Position numbers and translations under genes: made by a program. A stretch of 64,000 bases of DNA from Gemmatimonadales bacterium UBA2982. GTDB taxonomy: Bacteria > Gemmatimonadota > Gemmatimonadetes > Longimicrobiales > Gaopeijiaceae. This document shows positions 44,248 through 52,577 of this stretch, one piece after another. Below the pieces are notes generated by a model that had not been told where the DNA came from, did no database searches, and saw only the letters and a program-made list of their open reading frames with translations. How positions within the stretch are numbered: the stretch's first letter is position 1; each line of letters opens with the position of its first letter. Location of the stretch: assembly GCA_002347035.1 (NCBI GenBank), contig DEAM01000005.1, forward strand, positions 151,739-215,738, given 5' to 3'.

Positions 44248-44643
44248 TTACCTTGTACACAGAAGTTCACCTGGCTCCGGAGGGCTTATCGGTGACGAGG
44301 GTGCTGTAGCCGTCCCGTAGAAAATCGCACAACCCTCGGCAGCACCCAGAGCAGAGTGTGTGGCACTGGCGGCCCAACCCGAAGAGGAAACGGACGTCGG
44401 CGTAACGTTAACGCCATCGGAACTTACAAATGCCAGGTCCGCAAAAATATCTGAGAATGTGTAATTGTCGGCGTAATAGATCTCTTGCTGAGCTGCCAGG
44501 TTTCTTAGATCGGACCTCATGGCAGCGAAATAAGCCCTTTCACGTGTAGCGGAGAACTTTGGGATAGCGATTGCAGCCAAGATTCCAATTATCACGACCA
44601 CAATAAGGAGTTCGATGACGGTGAAACCCTTGCTGTCGCGCAT
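44248..44643 (-). CDS. pilA: Type IV pilin (PilA/PilE-like major pilin)
   Basis: A prepilin of 131 residues. The leader M-R-D-S-K-G is cleaved before Phe7, with Glu at mature position 5, in the motif G-F-T-V-I-E-L-L-I. A hydrophobic helix to about residue 28 follows, then a globular domain. Cys105 and Cys129 would close a C-terminal disulfide loop. The region between residues 73 and 122 is rich in Ser, Thr and Pro. GGAG lies seven bases before the ATG. The peptidase that should cut it is at 16021-16830. It lies directly downstream of a TMTC-like glycosyltransferase gene. Confidence 0.93.
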   Translation of the reverse strand: MRDSKGFTVIELLIVVVIIGILAAIAIPKFSATRERAYFAAMRSDLRNLAAQQEIYYADNYTFSDIFADLAFVSSDGVNVTPTSVSSSGWAASATHSALGAAEGCAIFYGTATAPSSPISPPEPGELLCTR

Positions 44644-44671
44644 ACTGATACTCCAAGTGCGTGGTTAAAAG

Positions 44672-44684
44672 GGGTGTAACACCC
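44672..44684. promoter_or_regulatory. Inverted repeat upstream of the pilin start
   Basis: GGGTGT-A-ACACCC is a perfect 6-1-6 dyad 29 bp before the pilin ATG. The loop is too short for an RNA hairpin of full length, so an operator is more likely. The rest of the 240-bp leader holds no gene. Confidence 0.3.
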
Positions 44685-44883
44685 GCTCTTTGGGCAAAAC
44701 AATTCTCCAAAATACACTTACAAATGCTAACCAGATCTGCAGCAATATAGCTAGAAGTAAGATGAAATCCTGAACCGCGCCCAGCCCGTAGAGCATGGGT
44801 ATATGATTCTGTGCGCTTGGTGGTTTTCATATGACTGGTTTAGCTGTCATGCTACTCAGACCTATTAAGCAACTAGCTGCCTA

Positions 44884-46803
44884 CTAGTTAGGGGTTACCT
44901 GAGATTCATTAGAGAATTCAAACACGCTAACCGAGTCGATAGCTGCCCGAGCATGCTCTGTGATGGCAACAGACGCCGCCGAGTCAATCGCTACGAGTGC
45001 GCCATCCATATTCCCTTCATTGCGACGAACGTAGGCAAGATACATCCATTGCTGCCACAGCCCGGGATAAGGATACTCGTCAGCTTCTGTCCGCGTATGA
45101 TGAGCTTCCTCCCACCGACCTTGTGCTGCCAGTGCCCAAGCTAGCAAGTGCAGTCGAGCTGGGTCGTAATCTGTCAACTCCAAGGCCTCACGTGCGAAAC
45201 GCTCGGTTCCTTGGGAGTCACCCAACTCTGCCCTGATTGTGGAGATTAGCGCTGGCGCAAGCGGAAATCTTGGCTCCTTCTGCCGGGCGAATTGAAGCAA
45301 GGCCTCTGCCGCCTTGTATTGTCCAATCCCAATCAGCTTCTTGGATATTTCAGTCAGTAGTTGATAGTGCCCCCCCAGGATGCCAATGGCCGCCCGATAA
45401 GACGCCATCCCCTGACTCACGGCACCAACAGCTAGAAACTCATCGCCCAGAATCCACTGAGATCGACCCGAATGTGGATAGTCCCCAATCATGGTCGCGA
45501 ACATGGTCGGATTATCTCGCCACGCCGGTGTGCGTGTCCACGTTCGCACTGAACTCAGTAACAGCAACAATACAAGAAAAATCCAAGTAGCACGCGGGCG
45601 CCGACTAGCCAGTCGGACAACTAGCCAACCGGTAGCGCCTGCAAGCCCAACTGACGGCAGGTACATCGTCCGTTCAGCGAGAAGCACTCCTGACAAGAAT
45701 AAAGTGTTTGACACGGGAGCGATTGCTATAAGAAACCATACTACGCCAAATGCAGCTGCACGTGACGTTGTCACTCCGGGTGCCATTTCGGGCCGTCGCC
45801 ACGCCAACAGCGCAATGCACAAAATTCCCAGAGCCAGAATGGCCCCCGTGATGTTGGAAGCGTGCCAACCCAAAGAAAGCGGCAACACGTTGGGCGAATA
45901 GTCCGAGGAAAGATCCATCGGAAACACCCAAAGGCGTACGTAGTGAAGCCAACTGTCCGCTAAGGTCCAAATTCGAGGAATCTCAGAAAGTAAATCTGCT
46001 CCCAGTGGCCCGAGTGGCTGAATCACGCTTCCCAAAATGGCATAGCGACTAGCCAAGAAAGCCCCGGCGAGCATTCCCATTATGACGTAGACCCGCCAAC
46101 GAGCTCGCACATAACCTGGTAGGTCTTTAGAGCTTATTCGATCTCGTGCTGCATCGATCAAGAAAATTAGAGCCGGAAGAGTAATCGCACCTTCTTTCGC
46201 ACCAAGCCCTATTGAGAATAGTGCCCCGACAACAAAAGACCGTCTCCAACTTGAGTAGTCTTTGGGTCCATATGCATGGGCCAAGCAACCAAGCAGGACA
46301 GCGACAGCAGCCAAGATCTCAGAGATCCCAACCACATTCGCTACCGCCTCAACATGGACTGGATGGACAGCAAAAATGAGGCCTGCGATAAGGGCTGCCG
46401 GCAGGGTCATGAGAGACCGGAACAACATGAGAACCAGCACTGAAGAAAGAGCGTGCCCAAGCATATTCACGGCGTGAAATAGCCAAGGCGCGCCGTTGCC
46501 AATCACGTACTGTAACCCGAGCAAACCCGTGGTTGCCGGCCTCCACAGACCCAGTTCTCTGCCATATTCCGACGGCCAATAGGGTGCCTTTAGTGATCCT
46601 GGCAAACTCTCAATGCTATGGATGGCAGAATTGTTGACGACGATGTGGTAATCGTCGTACGCAAACTTATTGGCGAGGGAATTCGAAAAAACTGCTAGCG
46701 CTACAAAACCAACTAGAGCTGCTGCCGTACCAGCGTGAAGATGCGGGAAAGCAATTTGGCCTACCTTAGGGCTACGAGGACCGGCAAGCACGTCAGTCTC
46801 CAA
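44884..46803 (-). CDS. TMTC/PMT-like membrane glycosyltransferase with C-terminal TPRs
   Basis: A 639-residue protein with about ten or more membrane helices, then tetratricopeptide-like repeats from about residue 450. The GT-C hallmark is an acidic pair in the first loop (F-A-Y-D-D-Y-H). It is followed by L-W-R-P, F-H-A-V-N-M-L-G-H, A-V-H-P-V-H-V-E-A-V and G-A-K-E-G-A, matching the TMTC O-mannosyltransferase pattern and its bacterial relatives. Such enzymes use polyprenyl-phosphate sugars outside the cytoplasmic membrane. The start is a TTG without a clear ribosome site. Being immediately upstream of pilA, it could glycosylate the pilin; that is inference. Confidence 0.8.
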   Translation of the reverse strand: METDVLAGPRSPKVGQIAFPHLHAGTAAALVGFVALAVFSNSLANKFAYDDYHIVVNNSAIHSIESLPGSLKAPYWPSEYGRELGLWRPATTGLLGLQYVIGNGAPWLFHAVNMLGHALSSVLVLMLFRSLMTLPAALIAGLIFAVHPVHVEAVANVVGISEILAAVAVLLGCLAHAYGPKDYSSWRRSFVVGALFSIGLGAKEGAITLPALIFLIDAARDRISSKDLPGYVRARWRVYVIMGMLAGAFLASRYAILGSVIQPLGPLGADLLSEIPRIWTLADSWLHYVRLWVFPMDLSSDYSPNVLPLSLGWHASNITGAILALGILCIALLAWRRPEMAPGVTTSRAAAFGVVWFLIAIAPVSNTLFLSGVLLAERTMYLPSVGLAGATGWLVVRLASRRPRATWIFLVLLLLLSSVRTWTRTPAWRDNPTMFATMIGDYPHSGRSQWILGDEFLAVGAVSQGMASYRAAIGILGGHYQLLTEISKKLIGIGQYKAAEALLQFARQKEPRFPLAPALISTIRAELGDSQGTERFAREALELTDYDPARLHLLAWALAAQGRWEEAHHTRTEADEYPYPGLWQQWMYLAYVRRNEGNMDGALVAIDSAASVAITEHARAAIDSVSVFEFSNESQVTPN

Positions 46804-46867
46804 TGCTGGAGCGTGGGCTGGTCATAGTTGGTGGCATCGCCCTTTCGCAGGAACTGGAGGTGATCTC

Positions 46868-47464
46868 TTATGGACGTGGAATCCCTCGAACGTGCCGCGG
46901 AAGCAGGTAGTCATTCCCGCTGAGACGACCAACCGCCCGTAGAGTCCCGTGCGTAACTCGGTGAGTCCCCTCCTCAAACTCAAGTTCTGGTCGGAGCAAA
47001 ACCCCCACAACCTCTCCAATCACAAGAGTATTTGTTGATTTGAGGAGCTCTACCTCTTGAAATACGAGGCATTCGAGAACTGCAGAGCACTCACCCACGA
47101 ATGGTGCCGACACTTCCTCCGAAGGGACACATTCCAACCCCGAAAGCTCAAATTCATCAACCTCAGGTTGAACCTCAGCCGAAGTCTTATTCATCGCCTC
47201 AAGAAGCGGTTCCGAAACCACGTTTACACAAAATGCACCGGAGCTTCTGATATTGACCAGAGTATCCTTTTGCACCCCTCTGCGCTCTCCTACCGACACG
47301 CCGACAAACATGGGTGAAGCAGAAAATGCATTAAAGAAACTGAACGGCGCCAAGTTTGGCTGGCCATTTGAATCCCATGTCGACACCCATCCAATAGGAC
47401 GCGGGACAACAAGGGAGGTTAGCAACTCGTAACAGCCACGGCTGGAAAGCTCACTCGGGTTAAT
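46868..47464 (-). CDS. Flavin reductase-like (DIM6/NTAB) FMN-binding protein, probable ATT start
   Basis: A split-barrel flavin-binding oxidoreductase. The family motif V-V-P-R-P-I-G-W-V-S-T is followed by N-L-A-P-F-S-F-F-N-A and V-N-V-V-S-E. The only canonical start (TTG, 47425) begins at L-L-T-S and cuts off a well-conserved N-terminus. The frame continues upstream as I-N-P-S-E-L-S-S-R-G-C-Y-E-L-L, just what homologues have after their Met. The ATT codon for that Ile (47464) has AGGGA eight bases upstream, so an ATT start is proposed. An exact inverted repeat covers this codon. Electron partner and substrate are unknown. Confidence 0.8.
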   Translation of the reverse strand: MNPSELSSRGCYELLTSLVVPRPIGWVSTWDSNGQPNLAPFSFFNAFSASPMFVGVSVGERRGVQKDTLVNIRSSGAFCVNVVSEPLLEAMNKTSAEVQPEVDEFELSGLECVPSEEVSAPFVGECSAVLECLVFQEVELLKSTNTLVIGEVVGVLLRPELEFEEGTHRVTHGTLRAVGRLSGNDYLLPRHVRGIPRP

Positions 47465-47473
47465 AACCCGAGT
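47453..47473. promoter_or_regulatory. Perfect 10-1-10 inverted repeat at the flavin reductase start
   Basis: ACTCGGGTTA-A-TAACCCGAGT is an exact dyad. It covers the proposed ATT start codon (47462-47464) and abuts the AGGGA ribosome-binding site (47473-47477). It could be an operator or an RNA hairpin that masks the start. Part of the match is forced by coding sequence. Confidence 0.45.
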
Positions 47474-47505
47474 CCCTGATTCGCGAATGGCTTCTGTTGT
47501 TTGCT

Positions 47506-48465
47506 TCAGTTGTCTGCCGGTACGTCGAGGACCTGGCCAATATAGATCCTGCTTCCATTAAGCTCATTCACACTTCGGAGGTCACCGACGGTCGTGCCGT
47601 GTCTCCGCGCGATCGTCCAAAGTGAGTCGCCGGAACGAACGGTGTAGGCCAACCGTTCGGCGAGCCCAAGCCCCTCTCGAGAACGGGAAGACTCAGCAAT
47701 GTGGAGAACCTGACCAATATCTATACGACTTCCATTGATCCTGTTTAAGCTCCGCAAGTTATCAACCGTCGTACCGTGTCTCCGCGCGATCGTCCAGAGT
47801 GAGTCACCGGAACGAACGGTGTAAGGCTGTCCATCTGCAACCCTCAGGGCTTCCTTGGAACTGAGGGTTTGAACGTAGGCAGTATACTGCTGAGGGAAGA
47901 GAGCTATATGGTAGTGCACTGGCCTGCGCTCACGGGTGGCCTCTAGGACACCGGCTCGTTCTAAGTCACTCAGCACTGGCTCAAGCCAATTCCGACACCT
48001 CTGATTCGGATATCTCAGATCCAATGCCATCCCAGTCGGGTGAACTGAGCGACTGGAGGCATTCCGTGGTTGGCGCGTCTTAGGGCGTGTTAAGCTTGTC
48101 ACGACAAGCTGCTCCCCGCATGCCCTGCGGTACTGAGAACTCAGACGGCGAATAAAGAGATCCACCTCTGGTCGTGCGTAGGGGAATGAAACCTCATTGT
48201 CGAGCCTGAAGTCTGAATTTGACGTGATCCGGATCAACCAACCCTGGGATACAAAGAACCTGACACGGTCAGGCGTTTCTATGAACGTGAAGTCGTGCTG
48301 ACGAGCGACCTGATTTTGCCTGTCCATGGAAGCTCTTGAGCCTCGCAGACTCTGTGCAAACACATTCCCAGGTAGTACTGCCAGTAAGAGCACCATCATT
48401 AATGAGGTGCCGTCAACCCGACGGAGGATCCGGTTAACCAGTGGGTCTTGGGACGTCGCGTGCAT
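47506..48465 (-). CDS. Secreted M15-like (DUF5715-type) protein with two LysM domains
   Basis: A 319-residue exported protein. The signal peptide (about residues 1-38) has a basic n-region, then M-M-V-L-L-L-A-V-L-P and a cut after V-F-A. The middle domain has S-R-S-V-H-P-T-G-M-A-L-D-L (His142, Asp149) and H-Y-H-I (His184, His186), the zinc pattern of M15-type LD/DD-carboxypeptidases. Two LysM domains (about 214-257 and 273-316) bind peptidoglycan; they are nearly identical in protein and DNA. A role in murein processing is likely but not proven. Confidence 0.82.
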   Translation of the reverse strand: MHATSQDPLVNRILRRVDGTSLMMVLLLAVLPGNVFAQSLRGSRASMDRQNQVARQHDFTFIETPDRVRFFVSQGWLIRITSNSDFRLDNEVSFPYARPEVDLFIRRLSSQYRRACGEQLVVTSLTRPKTRQPRNASSRSVHPTGMALDLRYPNQRCRNWLEPVLSDLERAGVLEATRERRPVHYHIALFPQQYTAYVQTLSSKEALRVADGQPYTVRSGDSLWTIARRHGTTVDNLRSLNRINGSRIDIGQVLHIAESSRSREGLGLAERLAYTVRSGDSLWTIARRHGTTVGDLRSVNELNGSRIYIGQVLDVPADN

Positions 48466-48614
48466 GGTCGTTGTCGTTCAACCCCCTAAGCAGCTCCAAA
48501 GCACCTGCGGCACATAGGTAAACTGATGTGCCACTCCACACAAGAATTGTGTGCACAACCCCAGAACTCGTATATGAATCTATAGAGGATACGGTCGCTG
48601 GAATTCTTTGTGCT

Positions 48615-49238
48615 TTAGCCCTGTCCTGCCTCGGAATACCGAGATGCAACCACATCCCAGTTCACCACATCCCACCATGCGGCTAGGTAGTCTGGTCTCC
48701 GGTTTTGATAGTTGAGGTAGTAGGCGTGCTCCCAAACATCCACGCCAAGAATCGGAGTCAGACCTTGCATATATGGGCTGTCTTGATTGGCCGTGGAAAA
48801 GCAAGACAGTCGACCATTCCCGTCCACACATAGCCATCCCCAACCAGACCCAAATTGGCCCGCAGCTGTAGACTGGAGCTTAGCCTTGAAAGTTTCGAGT
48901 GAACCGAATGTTTCCTTAATGACTTCCGCTAAGGTGCCTGAAGGTGCTCCTGCACCTCCAGGAGTCATGATGTCCCAAAATAGATCGTGGTTGACATAGC
49001 CACCGCCGTTGTTCCGTATGGCTCCCCTGATCACCTCTGGCAGATCATTTAGGCCAGCAAGTAGATCTTTAACCGACTTGCTATGAAGGTCCGTATGGCC
49101 CTCGAGAGCAGCATTAAGATTTGACGTGTAGCCTGCATGATGCTTGCCATGGTGAATCTCCATCGTACGGGCATCAATGTGAGGCTCAAGAGCGTCGTGG
49201 TCGTATCCGAGACTAGGAAGTGCAAAAGGGTAAGACAT
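48615..49238 (-). CDS. sodA: Superoxide dismutase (Mn-type)
   Basis: It disproportionates superoxide. It has 207 residues. Metal ligands lie in M-E-I-H-H-G-K-H-H, N-H-D-L-F-W and D-V-W-E-H-A-Y-Y. Mn-type markers are G-G-G-Y-V-N-H and S-T-A-N-Q-D-S-P (Gln at the position that is Ala/Gly in Fe enzymes). The ATG has AGGAG nine bases upstream. There is no signal peptide, so it is cytoplasmic. Confidence 0.94.
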   Translation of the reverse strand: MSYPFALPSLGYDHDALEPHIDARTMEIHHGKHHAGYTSNLNAALEGHTDLHSKSVKDLLAGLNDLPEVIRGAIRNNGGGYVNHDLFWDIMTPGGAGAPSGTLAEVIKETFGSLETFKAKLQSTAAGQFGSGWGWLCVDGNGRLSCFSTANQDSPYMQGLTPILGVDVWEHAYYLNYQNRRPDYLAAWWDVVNWDVVASRYSEAGQG

Positions 49239-49455
49239 ATATCTTGGCTCCTATGTTCTCAGGACAGCCTTGGGCATAGCGGACAAGCTCCGTTGCCGGG
49301 CCGTTCTGATTTTTAGTAACTGAGGTGGCGAAACTCGGTTCGTGGCATCTTACACACGGGTGTTCCACTCAGCAATTCTACCGTACGGTCTTAGAAAAAT
49401 TGGTATTGGTTCAGTTCGTCAGCTCAGAGGAATCGATCCTCGAGGAGTCGCAGGC
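49239..49455. other. Intergenic region between symporter 3' end and sodA
   Basis: 217 bp without a gene. It contains the 10-bp palindrome ACCGTACGGT (near 49381) and a small hairpin GAGGA / TCCTC (near 49430), readable on the minus strand as symporter 3' signals. The sodA promoter must lie here; no confident hexamers are seen. Confidence 0.35.
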
Positions 49456-51171
49456 CTAAACTCTGTTAGCCCTCTTATCCCAGGGACGACGTTCGAAGTA
49501 ACTGCGCGTCTCTTCAACGACTTTTGGAGCGAGTAGGAGGAGCGCAATCAAGTTCGGCCAGATGACGATAGAAAGGGCAACGTCAGCAAGGTCCCAAACA
49601 ACCGCAACTGAACCGATCGCACCGACAAAGTGCAGAGCAACAAAAACAAACTTATAGGGGAGCACTCCCCCATGCCCGAACAGATACTTCGCACAGCGAT
49701 CACCGTAATAGCTCCAAGAGATCGCTGTCGATATCCCAAAAAGCAGCACGCCCAAGAGAACGATATAGTGACCCCAGTCACCCAAGGGCTGCAGGCCCTC
49801 ACGAAATGCATTCATGGTTAAAGGGGCACCTGCCTCGACGGCATCTCCATAAAGGGCTGTATAGGTGGTCCCGTCAGTCGCGACGGCCTCCCCCCTGTCA
49901 GGGAAAACGGTCCCAGTAAACAGTCGAGTGTGATCAAGGTCTACGAAAAGCTCTTCCACTGAAGCCTCATGCCATGAAACAAGGGCCGCGCCGACTCCAG
50001 TACTCAGGTGCCTGCCTTCTACTATCTCAATAGGCCCGGCGTTGGATGTACTGGCATAACGATTGTCTTCAGTGACTAGCGTATAGCTGATGTCACCACC
50101 GGTTAGACTTACCTCAGTGGGAAATCGCTCCACGTGGCTATTCGTCATGATGATCACAAGACCAGTCATCGAGCAGATCACAATCGTGTCGATAAAGGGC
50201 TCGAGCAGAGCTACTACACCCTCGGACACCGGCTCATCGGTCTTCGCTGCAGCATGTGCTATTGGGGCTGAACCCTGTCCTGCTTCATTCGAAAAGAGCC
50301 CTCGCCGCACCCCCCACATGAGGGTCATGACAAAGACTCCGGCACCCGTTCCAGCGACGCCTGAACGGGGGTTGAACGCCTCCGAAAAAATAGTCGCGAA
50401 AGCGGGCCCGACCTCAGTCACATTCAATGCGATAATTGCTAGCGCTCCCGTCACATATACAGCGGCCATGAGGGGGGCGAGAAAAGCAGTCACCTTACCT
50501 ATGCGAGCGATTCCGCCAAGAATGACACCTGCCACGACGGATGCTGTTATAAGTCCCGTAATCCACATAGGAATGCCGAACTCTGAGAACATGCTATCCG
50601 CAACCGTCTGTGACTGAACAGCATTTCCAGTCAGGAAAGCCGTAAATCCCAGGGTTACAGCAAAAAATGCCGCCAGAGGCTTCCAACTTGGTCCCAAGCC
50701 TCTTTCTATGTAGTACATGGGTCCCCCAGCAACAGCACCGTCGTATCCCTGTGCGCCGCTGGCCTTATCTACCTCGCGATACTTCTGTGCGAGGGTGACT
50801 TCGGAAAACTTCGTAGCCATGCCTACGAACGCGGTGACCCACATCCAGAATAAGGCGCCAGGCCCACCCCAGTGAATGGCCATTGCGACACCGGCAATAT
50901 TACCTATGCCGACCGTGGCCGAGAGTGCGGTGGTAAGAGCCTGAAAGTGAGAGACATCGCCAGGATCATCTGGATCGTCATACCTCCCTGAAGTCACGCC
51001 AAAACCGTGCGCCAGATGCCGAATTTGGACGAAGCCCGTCCGAACGGTCAGATAGAGGCCAGTCCCGAGTAACAGGATGACCATGAACGGCACATTCTCA
51101 CCGTTGATGGGAACCCCGAACTCCACGAAGTAGGTGCGTAGAAAATCGACCAGCGGTTGGAGCCAATCCAT
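49456..51171 (-). CDS. Alanine/glycine:cation symporter (AGCS family) with large loop insert
   Basis: A sodium-coupled amino-acid importer. The ATG at 51171 has AGGAG six bases upstream and gives 571 residues; most family members have 450-500. AGCS motifs are N-I-A-G-V-A-M-A-I-H-W-G-G-P-G-A and G-L-F-S-N-E-A-G-Q-G-S-A-P-I-A-H. A soluble stretch of about 105 residues rich in Thr, Asp and Glu is inserted late (about 49815-50140) between membrane helices. It is probably extracytoplasmic. The desaturase gene precedes it on the same strand. Confidence 0.93.
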   Translation of the reverse strand: MDWLQPLVDFLRTYFVEFGVPINGENVPFMVILLLGTGLYLTVRTGFVQIRHLAHGFGVTSGRYDDPDDPGDVSHFQALTTALSATVGIGNIAGVAMAIHWGGPGALFWMWVTAFVGMATKFSEVTLAQKYREVDKASGAQGYDGAVAGGPMYYIERGLGPSWKPLAAFFAVTLGFTAFLTGNAVQSQTVADSMFSEFGIPMWITGLITASVVAGVILGGIARIGKVTAFLAPLMAAVYVTGALAIIALNVTEVGPAFATIFSEAFNPRSGVAGTGAGVFVMTLMWGVRRGLFSNEAGQGSAPIAHAAAKTDEPVSEGVVALLEPFIDTIVICSMTGLVIIMTNSHVERFPTEVSLTGGDISYTLVTEDNRYASTSNAGPIEIVEGRHLSTGVGAALVSWHEASVEELFVDLDHTRLFTGTVFPDRGEAVATDGTTYTALYGDAVEAGAPLTMNAFREGLQPLGDWGHYIVLLGVLLFGISTAISWSYYGDRCAKYLFGHGGVLPYKFVFVALHFVGAIGSVAVVWDLADVALSIVIWPNLIALLLLAPKVVEETRSYFERRPWDKRANRV

Positions 51172-51204
51172 GGCCGTCTCCTGCACTTAGCTAGATGTGA
51201 ACAA

Positions 51205-52362
51205 TTACCTGGTGTCTAGAGCCAGGTCGCAGACGTGGGCGGCCACAGCCATGGCCAGGAGTTCATGGGCTCGATACACAATAGCATCCAAAGACGGCGA
51301 TTCGTTGAACATCTCCTCCGCCTTGTCTCGCAGCTCAGGCACAGTTGGAAGGTGAGATAACGAAAGCTCCGCTAATCTCGCCTCTACCTGACCTCGAGCA
51401 CGCTTTGCCAAGTCTGCTAAATCATCGACTGTATGCGATTCAGCCCACGCATCTCGGACCCGAAGTGCATAGCGCTCCACACTGAATGAACCCGCCAATT
51501 CACTCGCCACTTTCTCTACAATCTTTCGGCCCACCGGACGGTCACCCCTAACGATGGCCTCCGGAGGTGCGCGTAGGTCCCACACCAAACCCGTCCAGGA
51601 CATCACTTTTAGGATGTAGTAAGTGATATCGACCTCCCACCACTTGAATCCCTGCCTCACGGAACTCTGATAATGATGATGGTTGTTATGCCACCCCTCA
51701 CCCAAGGTAATCAGAGCCAGCCAAAAGTTATTCCTAGAGTCGTCACCAGTCAGATATCGCTGCGAGCCCAGCTCATGGGCTAGAGAGTTGATAAAAAATG
51801 TGCAGTGATAAAGCACCATCGTGCTCCAGAAGAAGCCGACAACCAACATCGTCCAGCCACCCCAGAACCACATCGCAAATCCCAGAATAACCGCAGGTGT
51901 GTACGTAAAGCGATCTAGGATTACCAACTCACGGTACTTGGTAAGATCCTTAACGGTGCCATAGTCTGGTTCCCAGTTCTTTGGGTTGAAGATCCAGCCC
52001 ATATGCGAGTACCAAAACCCATGGTGCCTGGGAGAATGCACGTCCTCCGGCAGATCCGAGTACAGGTGATGATGGCGGTGAACAGCTGACCACCAGATCA
52101 CCCCCCGCTGCGCTGATGTCTGCCCCAAGAATGCAAGGAAGAACTGGAAGACTCTGCTTGTCTTGTATGAACGATGACTGAAATACCGATGGTAGACACC
52201 GGTGATGGCCCACATCCTGACCAGGTAGAGAACAAATGCTGCCACAAGCGCCTCGAGCGAGACGCCAGTCCAAATTGCAGCCAAGCAAGCGACGTGGACT
52301 AGGACAAAGGGAACAGCTGCCGGATATACTATATCGTTGTGCGGTGCGTGGGCGTGATCCAA
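51205..52362 (-). CDS. Acyl-CoA/acyl-lipid delta-9-type fatty acid desaturase
   Basis: A membrane di-iron desaturase. The three histidine boxes are Y-H-R-Y-F-S-H-R, V-H-R-H-H-H and W-H-N-N-H-H-H, as in stearoyl-CoA desaturase-like bacterial enzymes. I prefer the TTG at 52362 (385 aa), which has GGAG six bases upstream; a TTG at 52449 would add 29 residues with no ribosome site. The C-terminal 110 residues after the last membrane part are charged and helical, and are not part of the usual domain. It is divergent from ahcY. Confidence 0.92.
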   Translation of the reverse strand: MDHAHAPHNDIVYPAAVPFVLVHVACLAAIWTGVSLEALVAAFVLYLVRMWAITGVYHRYFSHRSYKTSRVFQFFLAFLGQTSAQRGVIWWSAVHRHHHLYSDLPEDVHSPRHHGFWYSHMGWIFNPKNWEPDYGTVKDLTKYRELVILDRFTYTPAVILGFAMWFWGGWTMLVVGFFWSTMVLYHCTFFINSLAHELGSQRYLTGDDSRNNFWLALITLGEGWHNNHHHYQSSVRQGFKWWEVDITYYILKVMSWTGLVWDLRAPPEAIVRGDRPVGRKIVEKVASELAGSFSVERYALRVRDAWAESHTVDDLADLAKRARGQVEARLAELSLSHLPTVPELRDKAEEMFNESPSLDAIVYRAHELLAMAVAAHVCDLALDTR

Positions 52363-52493
52363 TCCCTGCTCCGTTATATGAGTTATCGACCTAGAAGAAC
52401 CGCTGGTGTCAACGCCGAGCAAGCTAATTGAGGCGCAATCGCGGGCCAAGGATCTTGTGATGTCTTGTTACCAATCCGACAGATCGTATCATT

Positions 52494-52555
52494 TACTTGA
52501 GAGAATTATGATCAGTGAAACAGCTACTTGAGAGAATTATGATCAGTGAAACAGC
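52494..52555 (+). repeat. Exact 31-bp tandem duplication in ahcY leader
   Basis: The 31-bp unit at 52494-52524 is repeated without change at 52525-52555. Each copy contains an ATG codon in ATTATGATCAGTGAAACAGC. The unit is not a multiple of three. It ends 22 bp before the ahcY start codon. Confidence 0.95.
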
Positions 52556-52577
52556 TTTGTTAACTAAGGAAGCACGG

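Noticed and set aside
48615..49238. Fe-type superoxide dismutase (sodB)
   Set aside because: The Gly-Gly-Gly and Gln markers (G-G-G-Y-V-N-H, S-T-A-N-Q-D-S-P) fit the Mn type.
52515..52577. 21-residue N-terminal extension of AhcY
   Set aside because: It translates the tandem duplication; the ATG at 52578 has a good ribosome-binding site and matches usual AhcY N-termini.
52363..52577. SAH riboswitch before ahcY
   Set aside because: No sequence resembling the SAH aptamer core could be found; only the tandem repeat is present.
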